From UBA1189 sp045612065 (GTDB lineage: Bacteria > Bacteroidota > Bacteroidia > Bacteroidales > Bacteroidaceae), in contig JAZKYH010000006.1 in NCBI GenBank assembly GCA_045612065.1, forward strand, positions 1-49,511: a stretch of DNA of 49,511 nucleotides. Direction: 5' to 3'. Below the pieces are notes generated by a model, which saw nothing but the letters and a program-made list of their open reading frames with translations, was not told where the DNA came from and ran no database searches. Below, in pieces: positions 40,813-49,511 of this stretch; position 1 is the stretch's first letter, and each line of letters starts with the position of its first letter. The translations under genes and the position numbers were made by a program.

Positions 40813-43268
40813 TTGTTATCATTTTCGTCTTCGTAACCATAGCCATAACCATAACCATAGCCATATTTGCGTCCATAGCCATAACCGTATTTACGACCAT
40901 AACCATAACTATAGCTGTTTTTTCGTTGGTTCATGTCTATGTCATTGATTAAAGTTGCCAGTTTCGAGAATATTTGCTCCTCCTGCAAGTTGTTGATGTT
41001 GCGATAGGCAGCCTTAGGCGTGTAATCGGCACGGCACACTATGATTCCGATATCAGCAACGTGGGCGATGATAGAGGTGTCGGTTACCAACCCGATAGGA
41101 GCAGTGTCGAGGATGATGTAATCGTATTGCTTCTTGAGTTGTTCGATGGTTTCGTCAAAGATGGGGCGCGCTACGAGTTCGGTTGGATTAGGAGGAACGG
41201 AACCGCCTGGTAGAATGTAGAGGTTCGGGCTGATATCAGAACTCATAATCATGTCGGACAGGTTGACTTCGTTGGGGGATTGCAAGTAGTTGGTGATTCC
41301 ATGGGAACGTGTACTGAACCCGAAAGTTCTGTTCAAACCCGGCTTACGAATATCCATTCCGACAATCAGCGTTTTCTTACCCAAGAAAGCTAAGCTAACT
41401 GCCAAGTTGGCGGCCACAAAAGATTTGCCCTCTTGTGGTATAGATGAGGTAATAAGAATAACTTTCTGACCTTTTTCTAATAAGAAGAGTAGATTGGTGC
41501 GTATGGCACGGAACGTTTCCTCCATAAGGCTGTTCTTATTCTCATGCACTACAACGCTATTGGTGGCATTTTTCAAAGTCGAGGCACATGATGAGATTTC
41601 ACCAATGATCGGAATTTTTGTTAGTTTTTCGACATCCATTCGGTTTTCGATCTTGTATTTGAGTAGCCCCATCAAGTAAATGATGCCTATGGGAAGTCCG
41701 ATTCCTAACATGATGGCTGTCACCAAGAACATTTTTTTGCGAGGAGCAATCGGTCCGCTTGATGCGGGTGCCTCAATAATACGTCCGTTGCTTGCGGTTG
41801 CAGCCAGTGTGAGAGCATTCTCTTCACGTTTCTTGAGCAATAGAACGTATAGAGTTGCTTTGATTTCCTGCTGGCGCTGGATGGTCATAAACTCCTGCTC
41901 TTGCTCTGGTGCAGCACTAATCTGATCAGTAAGTCTGTTGACCTCACGTTGTAAGTCTTGCTGGGTAATTTTCAGACCACGTAAGACGCTGTTGATGCTT
42001 GTCTGCACACTGCTTCGCATGGTTTCGATGTGAAGATCTATGATAACGACTGAGGGGTTGTTTTCTGTTGAGGTGCGAAGGAGGCGCTTGCGCTCTACAA
42101 TCAATTTATTATATTGGTCAATAACAGACTTTAGGTTGGCATCCTGTAAACCGATGTTGGAGGGGATAACTTCATTGATGTTATTGGTATCCTGTAGATA
42201 GCTCTGTAAGTCTTGCACCAGATTGAGCTGGGTGGCGTTCTCGGCGAATTGCTGCTCATAGTGGCGTTTTTCTTGCAAGGCCATTTGGGCATTGCTGGTC
42301 AAGTCGGTCAACCCGGAACGTTGTTTGAATGTAGCCAGTTCGTCCTCGGCGTTTCTCAATTCGTTGTTAATGATAGAAATACGCTCTTCGATAAATTCTG
42401 AGGTTTTTAAGGCTACTTCGTTCTTCTCATTATTGGCATCCTCGTTGTATACCTTTACCAAGCTATTGATAAAGTCGGCTCCACGAGTAGGGACGGCATT
42501 ATTGACTGTAATGTTAGCAATGGTTGTCGTTTTTGACGTGGGAGAGATGGTCATGTTGGCACGATAACTGGCAGCAGTAGACCTTGGATTGTTGATTTTG
42601 GCCAACAGTTCAATGGCTTTCTGAGGAATGTAATTGCTGTCTGGCGTAAGGGTGATGACGCCAACTTCAGTAGGTATGATAGCTGGGAACTCTGTAAATC
42701 GGCTTTCCAATGTCTTCTGTTCTTTCTTTCGATTGGTATAGCTGACATAGGCTGTTAGCTCCTTGCCATCGTAGAGCATTCTCAATTCTACTCCGCCCAA
42801 AAGTTTGTCGGCATCTTCGGGTGTCATGTGCACTTGTATGGGAGAATTCTTGTACAGCATGATGTCATAACCGAACTTACGCCTTTGACTATGGGTGATG
42901 TAGAGTCCTAAATCGGATACGGCTTTCTTTATCAGCGTTTTGGACTTGAGTATCTCCAATTCGTTGTCGAAAAGACTGGTGAGGTTGATGGTTGCCAGCT
43001 CCATGACATCAGACGTCGGCGTGATAGATTTGCTTCGATAGTTGTCCTGTTCTTTGATAAGGATCTTTGCGCTTGTGCTATAGATAGGGGTACTGTAGCG
43101 CAGGTACATAAAGGTACAACACAAACAAATGATTACACTGGCTACAAACCAAGGCCAGTACGCCAAATATTTGAAAAGAATTTCATAGAGGTTGAACTCT
43201 TCTTCGGGTCTATTCTTTCGAATCTGAGTTCTAATGTTGGAATTGGTCATATCTGGTTGCATCATCAT
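40794..43268 (-). CDS. wzc: Wzc-type polysaccharide co-polymerase and tyrosine autokinase
   Basis: 824 residues. Order: cytoplasmic N-terminus, first membrane segment (WFVASVIICLCCTFMYL), Wzz/GNVR periplasmic domain with coiled-coil helices, second membrane segment (FLVTAIMLGIGLPIGIIYL), then a BY-kinase domain with Walker A (SIPQEGKSF), A' (LIVGMDIRKP) and Walker B (YIILDTAP). The C-terminus is a Tyr/Gly-rich tail (SYSYGYGRKYGYGYGRKYGY and more) that would be the autophosphorylation cluster. It controls polymer length with Wza and overlaps it by 4 bases. Confidence 0.95.
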   Translation of the reverse strand: MMMQPDMTNSNIRTQIRKNRPEEEFNLYEILFKYLAYWPWFVASVIICLCCTFMYLRYSTPIYSTSAKILIKEQDNYRSKSITPTSDVMELATINLTSLFDNELEILKSKTLIKKAVSDLGLYITHSQRRKFGYDIMLYKNSPIQVHMTPEDADKLLGGVELRMLYDGKELTAYVSYTNRKKEQKTLESRFTEFPAIIPTEVGVITLTPDSNYIPQKAIELLAKINNPRSTAASYRANMTISPTSKTTTIANITVNNAVPTRGADFINSLVKVYNEDANNEKNEVALKTSEFIEERISIINNELRNAEDELATFKQRSGLTDLTSNAQMALQEKRHYEQQFAENATQLNLVQDLQSYLQDTNNINEVIPSNIGLQDANLKSVIDQYNKLIVERKRLLRTSTENNPSVVIIDLHIETMRSSVQTSINSVLRGLKITQQDLQREVNRLTDQISAAPEQEQEFMTIQRQQEIKATLYVLLLKKREENALTLAATASNGRIIEAPASSGPIAPRKKMFLVTAIMLGIGLPIGIIYLMGLLKYKIENRMDVEKLTKIPIIGEISSCASTLKNATNSVVVHENKNSLMEETFRAIRTNLLFLLEKGQKVILITSSIPQEGKSFVAANLAVSLAFLGKKTLIVGMDIRKPGLNRTFGFSTRSHGITNYLQSPNEVNLSDMIMSSDISPNLYILPGGSVPPNPTELVARPIFDETIEQLKKQYDYIILDTAPIGLVTDTSIIAHVADIGIIVCRADYTPKAAYRNINNLQEEQIFSKLATLINDIDMNQRKNSYSYGYGRKYGYGYGRKYGYGYGYGYGYEDENDNNKKGKS
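40834..40915 (-). repeat. Tandem repeat encoding the Wzc tyrosine tail
   Basis: CCATARCC hexamer-based repeats, with two longer units ending in TTTGCGT/TTTACGA, encode (Gly-Tyr)n and Gly-Arg-Lys-Tyr blocks. Slippage would change the number of phosphorylatable tyrosines. Confidence 0.85.
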
Positions 43269-44065
43269 AATAACAGCAAGAAGGTTGCAATAATATTAGC
43301 TACGGAAATCAGAACGGAGGTTGCATTGAACCATAGTGGGGTGCTTTGGCCAATGTCGGAGTTCTTTGCCTTAGCTTTATTGGGCGTGACATAGAGAACG
43401 TCGTTAGGGCGTAGGTAGTAATAAGGACTAGCCACAATGTCGCTTTCGTTGAGGTTGAGGGTAATGACCTCACTTTGGCCAATGGAATCTTCTCGTATGA
43501 GTTTAACATTGTCACGCATACCCCAGATAGTGAGGTCGCCTGCAAGTGAAAGAGCCTCGAAAATGTTAATTTTCTCATAGTTGACAGTGAAAATGTCAGG
43601 ACGGGCTACTTCACCCAATACGGAAATCTTATAGTTGGCCCTTCGCACTGTCACGATGGGTTTTTCCTTAAGGTATGCACTTAACCTGTCGCGGATAAGA
43701 TTCTCAGCTTCGCTCTTGGTAAGTCCGCTAATTTGTAGACACCCCAACACGGGAAATTCGATGGTGCCTTCGTTGCTTACCAGATATTGCTGAAGAGTTG
43801 GTTGTTGCGATAACGAGGAAGAACGGATGGCGTTAAAAGTCGATTGGGCGGTTAAGTTAAAAAGATTGGCCGATTCGGGGTCAGTGGTATTTACCGTAAT
43901 GGTCAATAAATCCTTAGGCATGATTTTGGCATCATACATAGGGTGGGGGGGCAGTGTGTTGTCTTTTACACAAGTGTTCTGGAGGTAAGGTACTTTTTTG
44001 TAAGAATTGCAGCCACACAGCAGAAAGGCGCAGATGCTAACTATAAAAAAAGATTGTAGCTTCAT
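43265..44065 (-). CDS. wza: Wza-like polysaccharide export lipoprotein
   Basis: 266 residues with an SpII signal (MKLQSFFIVSICAFLLCGC). The Poly_export domain (MPKDLLTITVNTTDPESA, EGTIEFPVLGCLQISGLTK) is followed by one SLBB-like domain (KISVLGEVARPDIFTV; LRPNDVLYVTPNK) and a C-terminal hydrophobic segment (ISVANIIATFLLLL) that may cross the outer membrane. It forms the export channel with Wzc. Preceded by a -7 element at 44129-44136. Confidence 0.94.
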   Translation of the reverse strand: MKLQSFFIVSICAFLLCGCNSYKKVPYLQNTCVKDNTLPPHPMYDAKIMPKDLLTITVNTTDPESANLFNLTAQSTFNAIRSSSLSQQPTLQQYLVSNEGTIEFPVLGCLQISGLTKSEAENLIRDRLSAYLKEKPIVTVRRANYKISVLGEVARPDIFTVNYEKINIFEALSLAGDLTIWGMRDNVKLIREDSIGQSEVITLNLNESDIVASPYYYLRPNDVLYVTPNKAKAKNSDIGQSTPLWFNATSVLISVANIIATFLLLL

Positions 44066-44128
44066 ATCTGTTGTTTATGTTCTATGTCCTATATCATATA
44101 GCGGATGCCCCGCCTGCATAAAGAATGG

Positions 44129-44136
44129 CAAAGTTA
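44129..44136 (-). promoter_or_regulatory. Bacteroidota -7 element (TAACTTTG) for wza-wzc
   Basis: The minus strand reads TAACTTTG, 63 bases upstream of the wza ATG. The export genes therefore have a promoter separate from the main capsule operon, which runs toward them. Confidence 0.6.
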
Positions 44137-44230
44137 CTCGTTTTTTGGCAAACATTAAAATGTTTATTGAAAGAAAACACCCGTTCCCCAAGTCATAGGG
44201 CATATTCCTCCCCTCTAATAAGACCTATAT

Positions 44231-44629
44231 TCACTTCACGTCGAGCAGTGTGATGTCAAAGATGAGTGTTGAGAAGGCTTTGATGGCTCCTGCCGAGCGG
44301 GAGCCGTAGCCGAGGTGATAGGGGATGACTATCTCCCAACGTGACCCTGCGGGCATCTCGCGCAGGGCGGTGTTCCATCCCGTGATGAGCTCGCCCAGAC
44401 GGAAGGTGGCCGGGCGGCCCTTTTGTGTCTGGTCGAACACCTTGCCGTTGATGAGCTTGCCGGTGTAGTACACGGTGATGTAGCTGCGGGGTGAGGGCTT
44501 GGGACCATTGCCCTTGTTTATCACACGGTACATGACGCCGTTGAACATGGTCTTCACTCCGGGGCGCTGGGCATACTCTTGCAGGAACTCTTGGTTTCTT
44601 ATCTTGTATTGGTTGTCGATGGGTGGCAT
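44231..44629 (-). CDS. FKBP-type peptidyl-prolyl isomerase
   Basis: 132 residues with no signal peptide, so cytoplasmic. The FKBP core is complete: VYYTGKLINGKVFDQT, FRLGELITGWNTALREMPAG, RWEIVIPYHLGYGSR and FSTLIFDITLLDV. It catalyses cis-trans proline isomerisation. It starts 22 bases after the ABC-F gene and is likely cotranscribed. Confidence 0.93.
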   Translation of the reverse strand: MPPIDNQYKIRNQEFLQEYAQRPGVKTMFNGVMYRVINKGNGPKPSPRSYITVYYTGKLINGKVFDQTQKGRPATFRLGELITGWNTALREMPAGSRWEIVIPYHLGYGSRSAGAIKAFSTLIFDITLLDVK

Positions 44630-44651
44630 GATGTGGTGGGTTTGTTAGGCC

Positions 44652-46292
<1,641 letters not shown>

Positions 46293-46405
46293 GTTTTATC
46301 TATGTTGTTTTAGTATCTTTAATCCTTTAGCCTATAACCCTTAGCCTATAGCTCTCCTTAAAAGGCCCACAAGCCTCCCTGATGGCCCATAGTGTTTTTC
46401 ATGTA

Positions 46406-49159
46406 CTAACAGTCATCTCGGGAAGGGCATTGTGGACTTCGGGTATACCACTCCGTGAGCGATGCTTCGGGGTAGTAGTGGTGCAGTATCTCTTTGTAGT
46501 TATATCCTTTGGTCCCCATTACGGCGGCTCCTATCTGGCACAAGCCTACGCCATGGCCCCAACCACTGCCGTGGAGGATGAAGGTCGGAGGCCTCTCCTC
46601 ATCCCTCTCCGGAGAGGGGGCCTCAAACATCGTGGAGTTATTAGTGACGTTCTCGCAGTCACCCCTCCTTGGGCCGACGCGGAAGGGAGCGTCGGTTGCG
46701 ACGACGGGAACTTCAGTTCCCCTAAGGAGTCTCGCTTGCGAGTTTTCAAGGGGGAAGGCTTTCTCCACCTCAAACGCACTGCTATATAGATGAGTCTCTG
46801 ACAAGGTGCGGCGTATCTCCAGCTCCTTGCCGATGATGCGTGTGGCCTTGGTGCCTACGATTTGTAGGCGCACGATGCGTCCCGAAGGGCCGCGCTCGAT
46901 GGGGATGAGGTCGATGATGTCGCCATAGTCGAACCCACTGCGACGGCGTACGAGTCCGGACAGCTCTGCCTGGGTGTACTGCACGGTCCAGCGGTAGAAG
47001 TCGGTGGACTGGTCATAGTGGTTCAGCACCTCGGAGAGTATCTTGGGGTCGTCGGTGTTGCAGAACGGGTCGTCCACCACGCTGAGGTAGGGGTGGGGCG
47101 TGTCGTCCCAGCAACTCTCATATAACTCTGTTTTTCCGCCGCAGCACTTGCTGAAGCGTGCGTCACACACCTCTCCCTCGTAGCTCAGCACGATGCCGCG
47201 CGTAGCTCGTATGGCTTCGTGCACCTGAGGTGTCACCTTACGACTCACCCCTTGGTAGCGCTGGCAGTGGTCATCGGCACATACATCAAAGTGCGTGTGC
47301 GCCTCGCGGTCGTACCAACGGATGAGCGAAGCCCCCTCAACTCCCCCCGAGGGGGAGCTTTCAGACAGCGCGGTTATATGTGCTTTTATCTTCTCAATGA
47401 CATTGTCGGGCTCGTTGATAACCTGTTCATTGGTAAAGCGTAGTATGTGATATCCGTATTCTTTTAGTATGTTTTCGCGTAGTTTATCTTCGATATCTTG
47501 TTGGCGATTCTCGTGATATGCGCCATCTACCTCAATCACTAATTGGTCTTCCATGCAGACAAAGTCTACAATGAATTCCCCAATGATATGTTGCCGGCGG
47601 AATTTCTTCCCTAAATTCTTGCTCCTCAACATTTCCCATAGGCATCTTTCTGCTTCTGTGGGCATTTGTTTGTGCTGCTTGGCTAATTCTTTAAGTAATT
47701 GGTATGTGTCGGGGCGAGCAGTCTGATATCTGTCTATAGCCTTGATGGTATTTTTAGCGATGCCTGTAAGCTCCCCTTCGGGGGGAGTTGAGGGGGCCTT
47801 TATCTGCGCCAGCAGCCAACTTCTGGAGATGACCGCGTGTGCCTTGAGGAGTTCTACCGATGAGGTCCCGCTCATCTCTGAGGCGATGACGCTAGTGAGA
47901 TAATCTTCTATGGCGATGCGGTTGATGGCATGCAGCTCACCGTTAATGATGCGCAAGATGAGTGCGCCCTGAAAGGTCTGTGTCTCTTGCTGCTGCCAGT
48001 GAAATTCCTTACCGATAGTCACGCCGTGGAGAGAGAATGAAGCCTCCCCCTTGCCCCTCCAAAGGAGGGGTGACTCAAGCGATACATAGTTCCCTAAGGA
48101 GTACTCTGTGTGTTCCCCTCTTATTATAATATAAGATTTTCCACTCGGCGTATCTTCTTTTATGGATGCATGGTATGTGTCCGGAGGCAGCATAAGGCTG
48201 TCCGAGTCACCCCTCCTTTGGGGGGGCAAGGGTGAGGCCAATGTAAACCCTATCTCCTTTCCCTGCATGATGCCCACATCGATGGTGGGTTCTGTGCGTA
48301 CGCCCACTTCGCAGAGGATATCAATGGCTTTGGGCGCGGTGAGGCGCTCATGGTCTTCGAGGCGCGGAGCGATGAGGAGTCCACACATATCCAATGCCCC
48401 CGGACTGATAAGGTATTTGGCATCGCCCTCTTTGTTATAACAGATGGGGCGGTGTGCGCGGCGAGGAATAACGATGAGGATAACCTGGCCGTCTTTGCGA
48501 TAGGCCACCACGTTCATGCGTGGTTCATAGTCCTCTTCGGGGATGGGCAGCCCCCCGTACAGCTGATGGAATGTATTGCTGTCCTCGGCATTGTGAATGA
48601 GGTAGACCAAGTATCCGAAAGGTGCTATCTCCTGTATGCCGTCCTTTGCTTTCAGACTTTTGGCGTATGTCACCAAGGGAATGTCTTCTGCGATACCTGC
48701 CTGCAGATGCAGGTGGTCGGGGGCCGAAGCTCCGCACTTGGGGCCATTGTAGAACACGATATATCCCTCGGGGAGCACCTTTGCGGCCTGTATCATGGCA
48801 TCGTAGGCATCGAGGAAGCGCTGCGGGCGATGCTGCTTGGAGGCTATGGTGTAGTGATGGGAGAGTATGGGGAAGGGGTTTACCAACCACTCGAACTCCT
48901 CGTTCAGTGCAAGGCTCTGCTGCTCCTTGGGGCGATTTGCCGCGCAGAGGAAGCAGGGGCGAGCGGCTATGCTTGCCTTGTCTATCTTCGCGCCTGTCGA
49001 CACCAGACGTGCTGGGTTGCACTGCACGCGTAGGGGAGTGGGCAGCTTGGGTGAGGGTAGTTCGTGGCTCCACACCTTGCCCAAGGCTTCATGGTTCTCG
49101 TGAGCCATGGGCCACTCTTGCATTTGCGATTCGAAGAATGTATCCAACATCTTATCCAT
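46406..49159 (-). CDS. DUF4922 plus SpoIID/LytB-domain protein carrying DUF559 and hairpin insertions
   Basis: 917 residues, clearly longer than related two-domain proteins. Residues about 1-300 are DUF4922, a HIT/GalT-like nucleotidyl-transferase fold with SAPDHLHLQAG. The SpoIID/LytB-like part begins near 400 (IEDYLTSVIASEMS, then LLKAHAVISRSWLLAQI), continues with RWYDREAHTHFDVC and KCCGGKTELYESCWDD, and ends HGSGWGHGVGLCQIGAAVMG. Foreign in-frame pieces are visible: a DUF559 domain at about 454-610, two short hairpin elements at about 307-319 and 361-373, and a compound repeat near 800-857. The open frame survives all of them. Promoter at 49169-49176. The enzyme activity is unknown. Confidence 0.87.
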   Translation of the reverse strand: MDKMLDTFFESQMQEWPMAHENHEALGKVWSHELPSPKLPTPLRVQCNPARLVSTGAKIDKASIAARPCFLCAANRPKEQQSLALNEEFEWLVNPFPILSHHYTIASKQHRPQRFLDAYDAMIQAAKVLPEGYIVFYNGPKCGASAPDHLHLQAGIAEDIPLVTYAKSLKAKDGIQEIAPFGYLVYLIHNAEDSNTFHQLYGGLPIPEEDYEPRMNVVAYRKDGQVILIVIPRRAHRPICYNKEGDAKYLISPGALDMCGLLIAPRLEDHERLTAPKAIDILCEVGVRTEPTIDVGIMQGKEIGFTLASPLPPQRRGDSDSLMLPPDTYHASIKEDTPSGKSYIIIRGEHTEYSLGNYVSLESPLLWRGKGEASFSLHGVTIGKEFHWQQQETQTFQGALILRIINGELHAINRIAIEDYLTSVIASEMSGTSSVELLKAHAVISRSWLLAQIKAPSTPPEGELTGIAKNTIKAIDRYQTARPDTYQLLKELAKQHKQMPTEAERCLWEMLRSKNLGKKFRRQHIIGEFIVDFVCMEDQLVIEVDGAYHENRQQDIEDKLRENILKEYGYHILRFTNEQVINEPDNVIEKIKAHITALSESSPSGGVEGASLIRWYDREAHTHFDVCADDHCQRYQGVSRKVTPQVHEAIRATRGIVLSYEGEVCDARFSKCCGGKTELYESCWDDTPHPYLSVVDDPFCNTDDPKILSEVLNHYDQSTDFYRWTVQYTQAELSGLVRRRSGFDYGDIIDLIPIERGPSGRIVRLQIVGTKATRIIGKELEIRRTLSETHLYSSAFEVEKAFPLENSQARLLRGTEVPVVATDAPFRVGPRRGDCENVTNNSTMFEAPSPERDEERPPTFILHGSGWGHGVGLCQIGAAVMGTKGYNYKEILHHYYPEASLTEWYTRSPQCPSRDDC
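46590..46624 (-). repeat. Palindromic element near the SpoIID C-terminus
   Basis: It contains a perfect 16-bp palindrome CCCTCTCCGGAGAGGG (46603-46618) with the family flanks GGCCTCTCC and GGCCTC. On the minus strand it reads E-A-P-S-P-E-R-D-E-E-R-P, in the same frame as the other elements. Confidence 0.78.
46658..46757 (-). repeat. Compound palindromic insertion in the SpoIID part
   Basis: About 100 bases hold several hairpins in a row: CCGACGC...GCGTCGG (46674-46695), GGGAACT-TC-AGTTCCC (46706-46721) and CTCGC-TT-GCGAG (46731-46742), beside a TCACCCCTCCTTGGG half-element like those at 48041 and 48204. It encodes an atypical Arg/Pro/Val-rich stretch (NSQARLLRGTEVPVVATDAP) between conserved SpoIID blocks. 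Confidence 0.72.
47330..47359 (+). repeat. Inverted repeat, one end of the DUF559 insertion
   Basis: AGCCCCCTCAACTCCCCCCG... with an internal CTCCCCC/GGGGGAG stem. On the host (minus) strand it reads S-S-P-S-G-G-V-E-G-A. Confidence 0.88.
47769..47798 (-). repeat. Inverted repeat, other end of the DUF559 insertion
   Basis: AGCTCCCCTTCGGGGGGAGT... is the inverted partner of 47330-47359. On the host strand it reads A-P-S-T-P-P-E-G-E-L. Confidence 0.88.
48041..48076 (+). repeat. Palindromic element in DUF4922/SpoIID gene, copy 1
   Basis: AGCCTCCCCCTTGCCCCTCC... with stem CCCCTCC-AAA-GGAGGGG. The minus strand reads E-S-P-L-L-W-R-G-K-G-E-A. It is the inverted partner of 48204-48239. Confidence 0.82.
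48204..48239 (-). repeat. Palindromic element in DUF4922/SpoIID gene, copy 2
   Basis: Inverted copy of 48041-48076; the reverse complement (GGCCTCACCCTTGCCCCCC...) differs from it at only four of 36 positions. The minus strand reads A-S-P-L-P-P-Q-R-R-G-D-S. The 127 bases between the two copies encode residues 320-361 of the host protein. Confidence 0.82.
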
Positions 49160-49168
49160 AATTCAGTA

Positions 49169-49176
49169 CAAAGGTA
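49169..49176 (-). promoter_or_regulatory. Bacteroidota -7 element (TACCTTTG) at the edge of a repeat
   Basis: The minus strand reads TACCTTTG, only 10 bases before the ATG at 49159. It overlaps the first bases of the 81-bp repeat; the second repeat copy has TACCTTTA at the equivalent place. The very short leader makes this call uncertain. Confidence 0.4.
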
Positions 49177-49332
49177 GCGATAAGCGAGCGAAATACAAAG
49201 TGTACTTTGTAATTTCTCAGCGAGCGTAGCTACCTAAACACCGAAGTCGTAAAGGTAGCGATAAGCGAGCGAAATACAAAGTGTACTTTGTAATTTCTCA
49301 GCGAGCGTAGCTACCTAAACGGCGAAGTCGTA
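49171..49332. repeat. Two direct copies of an 81-bp palindromic repeat
   Basis: Units 49171-49251 and 49252-49332 differ at very few positions. Each holds nested inverted repeats: outer AGGTAGC...GCTACCT and inner TACAAAGT-GT-ACTTTGTA. They lie just upstream of the DUF4922/SpoIID gene and resemble intergenic REP/MITE-like sequences. No transposase is present. Confidence 0.88.
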
Positions 49333-49511
49333 AAAATAACGAAATTCGTGTAAATTCGTGGTTAAATAAAGGCAATAATATAGATGTTGTCCAAATCTTC
49401 ATTTTGTCATTCTGAACGCAGTGAAACAACCTTTAGGTAGCCGTTAGGCAATCTCGCAGACGTCTCTTGCCAAGTCCCTGCGCGGGATCCTTCGTCGCTA
49501 CGCTCTGTCAG
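49333..49511. other. Intergenic end with a truncated palindromic repeat
   Basis: From about 49405 the sequence GTCATTCTGAACGCAGTG... to CGCTACGCTCTGTCAG looks like the common Bacteroidota intergenic repeat whose two ends are complementary (GTCATTCTGA... and ...CAGAATGAC). The right end is cut by the window, so the pairing cannot be confirmed. No gene is seen. Confidence 0.5.

Larger units (their letters stand above)
47330..47798 (-). mobile_element. Second in-frame DUF559 insertion with 30-bp inverted repeats
   Basis: Two 30-base inverted repeats (47330-47359 and 47769-47798) match at 28 of 30 positions. Between them the minus strand encodes a DUF559 domain related to the one at 15455-15923: MPTEAERCLWEML, KFRRQHIIGEFIVDFVC, LVIEVDGAYHEN and LRFTNEQV. 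No stop codon occurs. The insertion splits SRSWLLAQI from RWYDREAHTHFDV of the SpoIID domain. Confidence 0.88.

Noticed and set aside
46325..46352. Short direct repeat CCTTTAGCCTATA / CCTTAGCCTATA
   Set aside because: Two short AT-rich copies in a small gap before the ABC-F gene; too short to distinguish from chance.

Overview
The window looks like a chromosomal segment of a Bacteroidales bacterium, most likely Prevotella-like. The evidence is: promoter elements of the TAnnTTTG type upstream of many genes; a UpxY-type antiterminator heading a capsule locus; a DUF4922 plus SpoIID fusion protein; DUF5689/OB-fold and Ig-like surface proteins with a YDLxGRRV...GKKV tail; and SpII lipoproteins. 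No rRNA, tRNA or CRISPR was recognised.

Layout. Positions 1-4025 (minus) hold two paralogous secreted surface proteins, the first cut by the window edge. Positions 4413-7288 hold a nucleoside salvage set: cytidine deaminase, nucleoside:H+ symporter and purine nucleoside phosphorylase. Positions 7289-10630 hold a degraded gene fragment that kept its terminator, a GH39-like lipoprotein and a VanX-type dipeptidase lipoprotein. Positions 10670-12517 (minus) are a possible operon of a PqqD-like protein, an HPr-kinase-like protein and guanine deaminase. From a divergent promoter region at 12510-12598 a long capsule/exopolysaccharide operon runs rightward to 37303: upxY, UDP-glucose dehydrogenase, UDP-glucuronate epimerase, Wzx flippase, an FrhB-like protein plus pyruvyltransferase, several glycosyltransferases, CapA-like and TupA-like ATP-grasp proteins, Wzy, a polysaccharide deacetylase-like protein, WecB, a DegT aminotransferase, GNAT, a PglC-type phosphoglycosyltransferase, an OmpA-like protein and a PglF/CapD-type dehydratase. 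A second small operon (37373-40797) has a 51-aa peptide, an LRR lipoprotein and a nucleotidyltransferase-family protein. On the minus strand follow Wzc and Wza (40794-44065), FKBP isomerase and ABC-F ATPase (44231-46292), and DUF4922/SpoIID (46406-49159). The window ends in intergenic palindromic repeats.

How the genes work together. Ugd and the epimerase should supply UDP-GlcA and UDP-GalA. The PglF-like dehydratase, DegT aminotransferase and GNAT could supply a 4-acetamido-2,4,6-trideoxyhexose that the PglC-type enzyme loads on undecaprenyl phosphate. Glycosyltransferases build the repeat unit, Wzx flips it, Wzy polymerises it, and Wzc/Wza control export. The centre of the locus (about 16.2-27.8 kb) is visibly AT-rich compared with its flanks, as expected of exchanged capsule cassettes.

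Most notable signal. A family of GC-rich palindromic elements sits in frame inside at least three protein-coding genes (ugd, the epimerase and DUF4922/SpoIID). In two of them, inverted copies flank an in-frame DUF559 (PD-(D/E)XK-like) endonuclease domain with no stop codon. Wherever they occur the elements are read in the same frame for a given orientation. This suggests a protein-tolerated mobile element in which the endonuclease form may be the autonomous version and the solo hairpins the non-autonomous derivatives. A second candidate system is the HPr-kinase-like/PqqD pair and the nucleotidyltransferase/small-peptide pair that bracket the capsule locus and resemble accessory genes of some RiPP clusters.
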